DNA from: Oscillospiraceae bacterium
GTDB taxonomy: Bacteria > Bacillota_A > Clostridia > Monoglobales > WRBX01
Reading direction: 5' to 3'
Length of the DNA: 5,859 nt
Assembly: GCA_009784335.1 (NCBI GenBank)
Contig: WRBX01000044.1
Span: forward strand, 1-5,859
The notes below the pieces were generated by a model, which saw only the letters and a list, made by a program, of their open reading frames with translations, had not been told where the DNA came from and did no database searches. Numbering within the stretch: the first letter of the stretch is position 1; every line of letters begins with the position of its first letter. Positions 1 through 4,582 of this stretch are shown here, piece by piece. The translations under genes were made by a program, and so were the position numbers.

Positions 1-604
1 CCCCTACAACCTGCTCGCCCACCACTTCCTCTTCAACAACTTGCGGAGCAAGTTTTCTATCGTTGTTCGTTGCTACTTGTTCGTTGTTCGTTTCCTCGCC
101 CTTTTTCTTTTTCTCCACTTTCTTTTCACTGTCAACTGCCAACTGTTTACTGTCAACTGTCTTGGCTTTCGAACCCATCTTCCGCCGCAGCTTCACCTCG
201 TCGGCCTGCAACGATTTCTGCTCGGCAATACGCACCTTCTCAAAATCGTCCTTAATATCCTGATAATCCTTCTCGCGAATCATATCGGCGATTTGTTCAT
301 ACACATTTTCTGTCTCATACTTGCGATTTAGTGGCAGAATAAAGGTGTTGATAAAGAAAAGTTTGATAAACTCCTCGGCATCCAGCCCGCCAATCTTCAC
401 AAACCCCCACGCACCAATCGGCGCGGCAACAAGCATAATCACCAGCGACGCAATCTGCATGCCAAACAGCGGATTAAGCACCATAAACAGCGGAATATTC
501 ACCACCGCCATCACGCCAATAGCAATAACTTGCTTCAAAGTTAAGCCAATGAAGATTTTTTCCTTATATTCCCGAATCTCCTTCGGAATCCTGATTTCAA
601 TCAT
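1..604 (-). CDS. PrgI family T4SS membrane protein, 3' end cut by window edge
   Basis: The minus frame opens with ATG at 604-602 and stays open for 201 codons to the left edge, so the C-terminus is missing. The start MIEIRIPKEI..EYKEKIFIGLTLKQ, two adjacent hydrophobic helices (about residues 24-44 and 48-68), and the later PLNRKYETE..Y segment are typical of PrgI family proteins, small inner-membrane parts of Gram-positive conjugation machines encoded between the VirB6-like protein and the VirB4 ATPase. An AAGGTG ribosome site lies 7 nt before the ATG. After about residue 145 the sequence becomes a charged, Lys/Glu/Asn-rich tail coded partly by heptanucleotide repeats (residues about 148-159 and 172-181) and by a 17-bp hairpin. 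PrgI proteins as I know them are shorter, so the tail looks like a lineage-specific extension. Family call is confident; the role of the tail is unknown. Confidence 0.85.
   Translation of the reverse strand, partial: MIEIRIPKEIREYKEKIFIGLTLKQVIAIGVMAVVNIPLFMVLNPLFGMQIASLVIMLVAAPIGAWGFVKIGGLDAEEFIKLFFINTFILPLNRKYETENVYEQIADMIREKDYQDIKDDFEKVRIAEQKSLQADEVKLRRKMGSKAKTVDSKQLAVDSEKKVEKKKKGEETNNEQVATNNDRKLAPQVVEEEVVGEQVVG
38..54. repeat. Perfect 17-bp hairpin with GCGGAGC core inside prgI
   Basis: AACTTGC, loop GGA, GCAAGTT forms a 7-bp stem with a three-base loop. The core GCGGAGC fits the d(GCGNAGC) class, known for exceptionally stable DNA mini-hairpins. It lies inside the coding region of the PrgI tail, eight bases from a heptamer array, and has the same core as the hairpin at 3665-3681. 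Confidence 0.6.
62..89. repeat. Heptanucleotide array, GTTGTTC x4
   Basis: Four consecutive 7-mers: GTTGTTC, GTTGCTA, CTTGTTC, GTTGTTC, with partial continuation (GTTT) to 93. The minus strand is read as coding sequence of the PrgI tail and gives the Asn/Glu/Gln/Thr-rich stretch around residues 172-181. A period of seven is not a multiple of three, so a change in unit number would shift the reading frame. Confidence 0.7.
128..162. repeat. Heptanucleotide array, ACTGTCA x5, inside prgI
   Basis: Five 7-mers in exact register: ACTGTCA, ACTGCCA, ACTGTTT, ACTGTCA, ACTGTCT. It codes the TVDSKQLAVDS segment of the PrgI tail on the minus strand. Consensus, length (35 bp) and orientation match the intergenic array at 1557-1591. 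Confidence 0.75.
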
Positions 605-624
605 GATTTTTCACCTTCCCTATA

Positions 625-658
625 GTCATTGCGAGGAGCTTCAGCGACGAAGCAATCC
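625..658. repeat. Palindromic dispersed repeat of the GTCATTGCGAGGAGC type
   Basis: The stretch begins GTCATTGCGAGGAGC and ends GACGAAGCAATCC. ATTGC pairs with GCAAT, and inside it GCTTC (639-643) pairs with GAAGC (649-653). I recall nearly the same palindrome as a dispersed intergenic repeat in many unrelated bacteria. It fills most of the 61-nt gap between the Bro-N/DinD-like gene and prgI and leaves the prgI ribosome site intact. Confidence 0.7.
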
Positions 659-665
659 AGCGACT

Positions 666-1541
666 TTATTCATTAACCTCTTCCAATTTCCCAATATTCA
701 ACGCATTCAGCGACGAAACCAACTCTTTGCCGGTCTCCTTCTCATATTGCAACCTCGCCGATTTGGCAACTCCTCCGCCTCGCCGCGCAACACTTTTATG
801 CTCTGCCATGCTCTGCGGATTGTCATTTTTCGTAATATCAGTTGCGGTTACCTCTGCTAACATATTCAAAATCAATTCAGCATTCGTCATATTATCGCGC
901 AAACTCTCTTTATGTAGTCCCTTGAATCTCTTATATGCCCTAACCGATTTTCCACTCCATGCCTGCGTCATCTCATCTGTCAATATCGCAAAATCGGCTT
1001 TCTCAGTCACTCCCCGCGCTTGCAATTCATTTGTATACTCCTTGCGCACTTCCATGCTCTTAATGCGCTGATTTATCCACTTTTCGCTATAACCCTTCTT
1101 GAGATAAGTTTCAAATGCCCTATCAATCGCCAACTCCGGATCAGCTATTTCATCCAACCGCTCACTTCCCACTTTGGCTAACCACATTTTAAACGGCTCT
1201 GCTTTTTTCGAAGGAATTGATTGGATAATGCGCAGAAGCTGCTCGCTATTGGCCACATCGGTTAGGTAATATTTCCCATCTGAAGCTTTCATTTTCAGTT
1301 GTCCGATATTTTCGCACAACTCACTTCCCTCCATTTTCAGTTGTCCGATTTTTTCGGACAGCTCACTTCCCTCTGATGTAAGCTTCTTTTTCAAATCACT
1401 CCAATATTTTCTTGGACGATCTGTTTCCGCCAAAACCTCGCAAATATCCACAATGGAAAATAGCCAATCCTGCTGCTCCTCATTCCATTCCCTGCGAATT
1501 CTCTTTTGCTCAAATATTGCAATCTTGTTGTTCTCTTTCAT
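666..1541 (-). CDS. Bro-N / DinD-like protein
   Basis: This 291-residue protein starts at ATG 1541-1539, after an AGGAGAG ribosome site about 5 nt upstream, and ends with TAA at 666-668. Residues about 8-55 (FEQKRIRREWNEE..WLFSIVDICEVLAET..RKYWSDLKKKL) match the Bro-N domain of phage antirepressors and baculovirus BRO proteins, which are linked to DNA binding. Residues about 170-275 (ELQARGV, FAILTDEMTQAWSGKSVRAYK..KGL, MTNAEL, then a GKEL end) resemble the C-terminal half of E. coli DinD, an SOS-induced protein reported to inhibit RecA. There is no membrane segment. A 14-residue unit (EGSELSEKIGQLKM) is duplicated at 57-84. The gene sits between trbL and prgI, normally neighbours in these elements, with a repeat on each side, so it is probably an insertion. 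Its function here is unknown; antirepressor or SOS/RecA modulator are the plausible roles. Confidence 0.8.
   Translation of the reverse strand: MKENNKIAIFEQKRIRREWNEEQQDWLFSIVDICEVLAETDRPRKYWSDLKKKLTSEGSELSEKIGQLKMEGSELCENIGQLKMKASDGKYYLTDVANSEQLLRIIQSIPSKKAEPFKMWLAKVGSERLDEIADPELAIDRAFETYLKKGYSEKWINQRIKSMEVRKEYTNELQARGVTEKADFAILTDEMTQAWSGKSVRAYKRFKGLHKESLRDNMTNAELILNMLAEVTATDITKNDNPQSMAEHKSVARRGGGVAKSARLQYEKETGKELVSSLNALNIGKLEEVNE
1290..1373 (-). repeat. Two 42-bp in-frame tandem units in the Bro-N gene
   Basis: Units 1332-1373 and 1290-1331 are nearly identical and encode EGSELSEKIGQLKM then EGSELCENIGQLKM (residues 57-70 and 71-84). The first unit also has a perfect inverted repeat: TGTCCGA (1342-1348), five T, TCGGACA (1354-1360). 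The other unit has lost this pairing. The unit joins the Bro-N domain to the next conserved block (SDGKYYLTD). Confidence 0.85.
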
Positions 1542-1556
1542 CTTTCTCTCCTAGTA

Positions 1557-1591
1557 ACTGTCTACTGTCCACTGTCTACTGTCTACTGTCT
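1557..1591. repeat. Heptanucleotide array, ACTGTCT x5, in the trbL to Bro-N gap
   Basis: Five 7-mers: ACTGTCT, ACTGTCC, ACTGTCT, ACTGTCT, ACTGTCT. The array fills most of the gap and its last base is the A of the trbL TGA stop codon (1593-1591, minus). It stops 16 nt before the start codon of the Bro-N gene, just upstream of its ribosome site. It is a sister of the array at 128-162. Confidence 0.8.
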
Positions 1592-2850
1592 CACCCACCC
1601 ATGAGCGAGGAGGCCATTGCTCGGGATTTGCCGATAAGCATGCCGAGCACGATTGGTTCGATTATGCTCATCAGAACCATTTTTATTGGTTGCAGGAAGC
1701 CCCAGTGTTGCCCCCATGGATCCAATATGCCATAGTTAATTCCGGTGAATATCAGCTCCCCGAGCGGTCCAGTGATAATTCCTGACGGCGAATCTGTAAA
1801 CATAAATGGATTTTTAAATATATTGTCCATAATTCCGCAAATCACAACGATAATCATACCTTGCAAGCAGACAGTTGCGAAACTTATTATAAACTTTTTG
1901 GTCTGCCCTTTAAATTCATCGGAGACGAAAAACGCCATAGCAATCGGCGCAAGATATGCCAGAAGCACCAGTTCTATCGACCTTAAGAATAGTGTTAGAG
2001 TTATTTGAATTTTGACAAAGCCTTCTACAATTATCCTAATAATCCATGATATTACTATTGCTGCAACATATAAGCCTACAGCATCCGGCGCGGTTGGAAC
2101 AAAAATGAAATTGCTAAGCGGAGCATTTGGCGGTATCGGTATTATTCCTGTTGCCCTTTGAATATCTAGAGTAGTAAGACCCAAATTAAATGCCTTAAAT
2201 GAAAATGTTTTAATTAGCGCAATTACTCCTAATTGCAGTGCCGAAGGTAGTGGACCATTACCCGTAGTTGTCAATAAACCTTTAAGAAGCAAGTAACCAT
2301 CACCGGTATCACTGATACTGGTTAAAAAATGCGAAAGGTTCTCAGTGAACCTGAATAACTGACCAATATCTTTTCGTTGGCCTACTGGTATTAAGCCGCC
2401 GGCCATTCCTCCTGCTACTGCGTTTGTTGATTCAAGAATTATTTTTTCTACTTGTATTAATATTGCTGAAGCATTTTCAACTAAGATTTTTGCGATTAAA
2501 AGGCGTATTAAAAGCTTAACCACCATTTCTATTGTTACTTTTTCAAAGGAGACCGATTTATTCAAAGTTTCGATTACAAAAAATAGGGCAACAAGTGAGA
2601 GCGCGAAAGCGGCGAGAGGGTTGCCGTTATTCGCTATTATCTTATCTATTACATCTTTTAGAGAGATGTATGGTGTTCCAGTGTCATTAGGGTTGCTATT
2701 TATCATCATTTGGATTATTTCTTGCGGGAAAGTTGACGCGCTTGCCATAATCGGCGCGAAAATAGCCGCCGCAATAACCAAAAGAAACGCCACCGAAAAT
2801 ATCCGCCTGCCATGCTTCGCCCATGTGCTATGTATTCTTTTTGCAATCAT
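1591..2850 (-). CDS. TrbL/VirB6-like T4SS channel protein
   Basis: This 419-residue polytopic protein starts at ATG 2850-2848 with an AAAGGGTG ribosome site about 8 nt upstream, and ends MGG-TGA at 1591. A basic N-terminus, hydrophobic run 17-35 and AXA-type site (MASAS, about 35-39) look like a signal peptide or first membrane helix. Further hydrophobic segments lie near 79-96, 108-132, 203-222, 256-279, 283-308, 320-342 and 388-406. The block RSIELVLLAYLAPIAMAFFVSDEF..QTKKFI (about 290-320) is the conserved core of TrbL/VirB6 proteins, which form the inner-membrane channel for DNA and protein transfer. The position before PrgI fits the CD1112-type member of clostridial conjugative elements. 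The small Maff2-type protein often encoded just upstream is not visible. Family call is good; the subfamily is inferred from context. Confidence 0.82.
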   Translation of the reverse strand: MIAKRIHSTWAKHGRRIFSVAFLLVIAAAIFAPIMASASTFPQEIIQMMINSNPNDTGTPYISLKDVIDKIIANNGNPLAAFALSLVALFFVIETLNKSVSFEKVTIEMVVKLLIRLLIAKILVENASAILIQVEKIILESTNAVAGGMAGGLIPVGQRKDIGQLFRFTENLSHFLTSISDTGDGYLLLKGLLTTTGNGPLPSALQLGVIALIKTFSFKAFNLGLTTLDIQRATGIIPIPPNAPLSNFIFVPTAPDAVGLYVAAIVISWIIRIIVEGFVKIQITLTLFLRSIELVLLAYLAPIAMAFFVSDEFKGQTKKFIISFATVCLQGMIIVVICGIMDNIFKNPFMFTDSPSGIITGPLGELIFTGINYGILDPWGQHWGFLQPIKMVLMSIIEPIVLGMLIGKSRAMASSLMGG

Positions 2851-2905
2851 TATGTATCACCCTTTTCTTTATGGGTTGGTTTAGATATATTTATTTGTGC
2901 GGCGA

Positions 2906-2957
2906 TTAGCACACAGGTGCTTCGCACACACAGATTAAACAGATTCACACAGATTTT
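2906..2957 (-). repeat. CACAGATT-type hairpin repeat, copy 1 (minus orientation)
   Basis: Read on the minus strand this is ATCTGTGTGAATCTGT, then TTAATCTGTGT, then the hairpin GTGC-GAA-GCAC (2917-2927), then CTGTGTGCTAA. The framework is the same as at 3088-3171 and 3610-3694, but the stem sequence differs. Confidence 0.75.
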
Positions 2958-3017
2958 ATATTTTTTATTTTTCGCTAATTGTTGTTTGTTCAATCTTTTT
3001 GCTTGTTTCTTTATTTT

Positions 3018-3083
3018 GCACACAGATTCGCTTCGCGAATACACTGGTGGCTTCGCCACGACAGATTCACACAGATTTTTTTA
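3018..3083 (-). repeat. CACAGATT-type hairpin repeat, copy 2 (minus orientation, two hairpins)
   Basis: On the minus strand it begins AAATCTGTGTGAATCTGT and carries two perfect hairpins in series: GTGGC-GAA-GCCAC (3047-3059) and ATTCGC-GAA-GCGAAT (3026-3040), then CTGTGTGC. Both have the GCGAAGC core. Its left part (3061-3076) pairs with 3116-3131 of copy 3 with one mismatch, so copies 2 and 3 form a larger inverted repeat. Confidence 0.75.
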
Positions 3084-3087
3084 GATT

Positions 3088-3171
3088 TCGTTTTTAACGC
3101 GAATGCGTTGAAAACATCTGTGTTAATCTGTTTAATCTGTGTGTTGCCGGTAGGCAACCTGTGTGCTAAAA
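3088..3171 (+). repeat. 84-bp hairpin repeat, copy 3, just 3' of the GxxExxY gene
   Basis: Order on the plus strand: an 11-bp hairpin GTTTTTAACGC-GAAT-GCGTTGAAAAC (3090-3115, one T·G wobble), the block ATCTGTGTTAATCTGTTT.., a second hairpin GTTGCC-GGTA-GGCAAC (3143-3158), and CTGTGTGCTAAAA. It matches copy 4 (3610-3694) except for one A/G change and the second stem. It ends 3 bp from the stop codon of the GxxExxY gene. Confidence 0.9.
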
Positions 3172-3174
3172 AAA

Positions 3175-3588
3175 CTAACTCTCTACTTCACACAGATTTT
3201 TATACTTTTTATATTCATTGTTGTAGATTTTTCGCTTAATCTGTGCCTTTCGGCCAAAGTTCAACAATAATCCTATTTCAATATCAGTTGCTTTCAGATA
3301 GTTCATTAGCTGCATTTCATGCTCATCTGCTAAAAGCTGCACTGCTTTTAATTCCAGTATAACTTTATCGTTGACCAGCATATCTGCTTTAAATTTTCCA
3401 ACAATTTGCCCTTCATAATGCACATCAATGCACTTCTCTGTTTCTACTTTGAACCCTTTCTTCTTGAGCTCGAAATACAATGCGTTTTGATACACGCTCT
3501 CCAAAAAACCAAATCCTAAACTGTTATATACATGATAAAAAGCTTCTATTATTTCTTTTGTTAATTCATTGAATCTTTCTGAAGTCAT
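3175..3588 (-). CDS. GxxExxY protein (PD-(D/E)XK nuclease-like fold)
   Basis: This 137-residue protein runs from ATG 3588-3586 (AAAGG ribosome site 8 nt upstream) to TAG at 3175-3177. The family signature is G27-F-L-E30-S-V-Y33, after a helix with H19. A nuclease-like core follows: D69 in KADML, then E79-L-K81 in VILELKAV, the D...ExK pattern of the PD-(D/E)XK superfamily, with the conserved H90..Q93..NYL segment after it. Length is normal for the family, whose biochemical role is not established. The last codons (about 115-137, ending KNLCEVES) overlap CACAGATT-like sequence (3188-3198 and 3234-3246), and near-identical direct repeats lie 3 bp past the stop and 21 bp before the start. The gene is markedly A/T-rich compared with virD4. 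It looks like a transferred cassette, not a transfer gene. Product family is confident. Confidence 0.9.
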   Translation of the reverse strand: MTSERFNELTKEIIEAFYHVYNSLGFGFLESVYQNALYFELKKKGFKVETEKCIDVHYEGQIVGKFKADMLVNDKVILELKAVQLLADEHEMQLMNYLKATDIEIGLLLNFGRKAQIKRKIYNNEYKKYKNLCEVES

Positions 3589-3609
3589 AATATTTGCCTT
3601 TCTTTATAA

Positions 3610-3694
3610 TCGTTTTTAACGCGAATGCGTTGAAAACATCTGTGTTAATCTGTTTGATCTGTGTGTTGTGCGGAGCACAACCTGTGTGCTAAAA
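3610..3694 (+). repeat. 85-bp hairpin repeat, copy 4, just 5' of the GxxExxY gene
   Basis: This is a direct repeat of 3088-3171 in the same orientation. The first hairpin (3612-3637) is identical. The second is GTTGTGC-GGA-GCACAAC (3665-3681) where copy 3 has GTTGCC-GGTA-GGCAAC; both are perfectly self-complementary inside identical flanks (CTGTGT before, CTGTGTGCTAAAA after). The two direct repeats enclose the GxxExxY gene and little else. Any transcript from the promoter at 3859-3887 would carry this copy in its leader. Confidence 0.9.
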
Positions 3695-3858
3695 GGTTTT
3701 TCGTTTTTCCCTATTTTAATTCTCACATATATTTTTCAAAAAAGCAATAGGTTTTTTGCGAGTTATGTTAAGTTTGTGTAAAGATGTTAACTTTTTCAAA
3801 TGGAAATATTTGGCGGTTTTTCGTGAGGAATTACACTGAACCTATTTTCACTATATAT

Positions 3859-3887
3859 ATTATTGCAAAAGAAATGTTACAATTCAA
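3859..3887 (-). promoter_or_regulatory. Sigma70-type promoter reading toward the GxxExxY gene
   Basis: On the minus strand: -35 TTGAAT (3887-3882), 17-nt spacer, -10 AATAAT (3864-3859), start expected near 3852. The leader to the GxxExxY start codon would be about 260 nt. A TGTAACA motif in the spacer (3881-3875) also occurs in the two 17-bp sites upstream. A weaker alternative nearer the gene is TTGAAA with a 15-nt spacer to TAAAAT. Confidence 0.5.
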
Positions 3888-3897
3888 TACATATTTG

Positions 3898-3936
3898 CTA
3901 ACAATTGTGTTACAGTTTCCTAACAATTGTGTTACA
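3898..3936. promoter_or_regulatory. Pair of identical 17-bp sites with 22-bp period
   Basis: CTAACAATTGTGTTACA occurs exactly at 3898-3914 and 3920-3936, starts 22 bp apart, each containing the small palindrome ACAATTGT. They lie about 46-84 bp upstream of the predicted minus-strand start, a position suited to an activator or a repressor. No cognate regulator is visible. Confidence 0.5.
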
Positions 3937-3945
3937 TAGGAAGGA

Positions 3946-3988
3946 CATGAGCATTTTTTTAAGAGCGTAGCGAGCAAAAAATGCCATG
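3946..3988. repeat. A/T-rich hairpin with GCATTTTTT stem
   Basis: GCATTTTTT (3951-3959) pairs with AAAAAATGC (3976-3984). CATG at 3946-3949 and 3985-3988 extends the stem past a one-base bulge. An AGGAAGG motif with ATG at 3947 would open only a seven-codon plus-strand frame, which I do not call a gene. Confidence 0.5.
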
Positions 3989-3996
3989 GGCTTGCT

Positions 3997-4063
3997 AGTT
4001 CTTGAGAACAAATATTTTTTCATTGGTTTCTAAAATGGAAAAAATATTTAGAGAACAAGAACT
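3997..4063. repeat. 67-nt imperfect inverted repeat
   Basis: AGTTCTTG (3997-4004) pairs with CAAGAACT (4056-4063), and AAATATTTTTTC (4010-4021) with GAAAAAATATTT (4038-4049). The two stems are separated by a small asymmetric internal loop, with a 16-nt terminal loop. It could be a minimal mobile-element remnant, a folded RNA or a single-strand structure. Confidence 0.6.
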
Positions 4064-4074
4064 TCATATAAAAA

Positions 4075-4089
4075 AGTTGCTTCGCAACT
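4075..4089. repeat. Perfect hairpin AGTTGC-TTC-GCAACT
   Basis: A six-base-pair stem with a three-base loop. The minus strand has the GCGAAGC core seen in the repeat copies at 2917-2927 and 3026-3059. Confidence 0.6.
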
Positions 4090-4136
4090 AATGGTCGCTT
4101 GCTCCCATTTTTAGCGGTAAACTTTTGTGCTTAAGT

Positions 4137-4157
4137 AAATTGCTCTTCGAGCAATTT
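4137..4157. repeat. Perfect 21-nt hairpin AAATTGCTC-TTC-GAGCAATTT
   Basis: A nine-base-pair stem closes a three-base loop, read GAA on the minus strand, like the other hairpins in the window. There is no adjoining T-run to make it a terminator on either strand. Confidence 0.6.
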
Positions 4158-4182
4158 CCTATAAGATAAAAAGAAAAGCGAA

Positions 4183-4230
4183 CCCCTCCGCCGCACCTAC
4201 GGTGCGCCACCTCCCCTTAACAGGGGAGGA
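4183..4230. repeat. Two adjacent G/C-rich hairpins, dispersed-repeat type
   Basis: CGCACC-TAC-GGTGCG (4192-4206) is followed by CCTCCCCT-TAAC-AGGGGAGG (4210-4229). The CACCTCCCC..AGGGGAGG layout resembles dispersed intergenic repeats I recall from gut Clostridia. It is far richer in G+C than its surroundings and has no T-run. Confidence 0.55.
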
Positions 4231-4276
4231 ATGTGTCGCTCGCTAACAAATTTTTTCGACGGGCACACAAGAGGGT

Positions 4277-4305
4277 AAAAAAAAGAACCTTCGAAAGAAG
4301 ATTCT
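4277..4305 (-). terminator. Intrinsic terminator of the tRNA operon
   Basis: On the minus strand AGAATCTTC (4305-4297), loop TTTC, GAAGGTTCT (4292-4284) forms a nine-pair stem with one T·G wobble, followed by a run of eight T (4284-4277). It starts 11 nt after the CCA of tRNA-Arg. Confidence 0.85.
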
Positions 4306-4315
4306 GTAAAATTTA

Positions 4316-4392
4316 TGGCACGCCCAAGAGGATTCGAACCTCTGACCTACTGCTTAGAAGGCAGTCGCTCTATCCTACTGAGCTATGGGCGC
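4316..4392 (-). tRNA. tRNA-Arg(UCU)
   Basis: A 77-nt gene with encoded CCA (4318-4316). The acceptor stem GCGCCCA (4392-4386) pairs with TGGGCGT (4326-4320) with one G·U, discriminator G. The anticodon stem ACTGC/GCAGT closes the loop CTTCTAA, anticodon TCT, and the T arm is AGAGG-TTCGAAT-CCTCT. It reads AGA (and AGG) and is the last gene of a three-tRNA operon, directly before the terminator. Confidence 0.95.
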
Positions 4393-4395
4393 TCG

Positions 4396-4482
4396 TGGTG
4401 CCGGCGGTCGGAGTCGAACCGACACTCTGTTGCCAGAACGGGATTTTGAATCCCGCGCGTCTACCAGTTTCACCACGCCGGC
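4396..4482 (-). tRNA. tRNA-Leu(CAA)
   Basis: An 87-nt class II tRNA gene with encoded CCA (4398-4396). The acceptor GCCGGCG (4482-4476) pairs with CGCCGGC (4406-4400), discriminator A. The anticodon loop TTCAAAA in the stem CGGGA/TCCCG gives anticodon CAA, reading UUG. The long variable arm and GTGAAACTGGTAGACGC D arm are typical of bacterial tRNA-Leu. It lies 3 nt before tRNA-Arg. Confidence 0.95.
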
Positions 4483-4582
4483 CAATGTTCACCTCTCGCT
4501 CCTGAAATATTCAATTTAAAATAGTTTATTTCAGTCGCTCGATGCGTAAGTTCGCCGGTTTCTTCGCCAATTGGCTCGAAAC

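Larger units (their letters stand above)
2851..3174. other. Non-coding repeat-filled gap upstream of trbL
   Basis: This 324-bp gap has no gene I can support. It consists of three copies of the CACAGATT-type repeat (listed separately), A/T-rich spacer at 2958-3017, and the trbL ribosome site. I see no convincing promoter for trbL. A 69-codon frame through the repeats is rejected. Confidence 0.6.
3589..4276. other. Large non-coding region rich in hairpins
   Basis: About 690 bp with no gene I can support. Right to left it holds two G/C-rich hairpins (4192-4229), several A/T-rich hairpins (3946-4157), paired 17-bp sites (3898-3936), a minus-strand promoter (3859-3887), an A/T-rich stretch at 3700-3850 in which I see no clear element, and repeat copy 4 (3610-3694). 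The region lies between the tRNA terminator and the GxxExxY gene. Confidence 0.6.

Noticed and set aside
321..860. 179-codon plus-strand frame
   Set aside because: It runs antisense across the prgI start, the palindromic repeat and the Bro-N 3' end; both minus-strand proteins are recognisable, so it is a shadow.
2850..3059. 69-codon minus-strand frame ending at the trbL start (TAATG overlap)
   Set aside because: The stop/start overlap looks operon-like, but the frame is mostly hairpin repeats and A/T-rich spacer, has no membrane helices of the Maff2 type expected here, and shows no recognisable domain.
3088..3694. CRISPR array
   Set aside because: Only two long direct repeats in one orientation with a gene between them, plus two inverted copies; no regular spacers and no cas genes.
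3947..3970. Seven-codon leader peptide after AGGAAGG
   Set aside because: Too short to support, lies inside a hairpin, and no plus-strand gene follows that it could regulate.
4233..4505. 90-codon plus-strand frame
   Set aside because: It crosses the antisense of tRNA-Arg and tRNA-Leu; the resulting peptide is the common spurious translation of tRNA genes.
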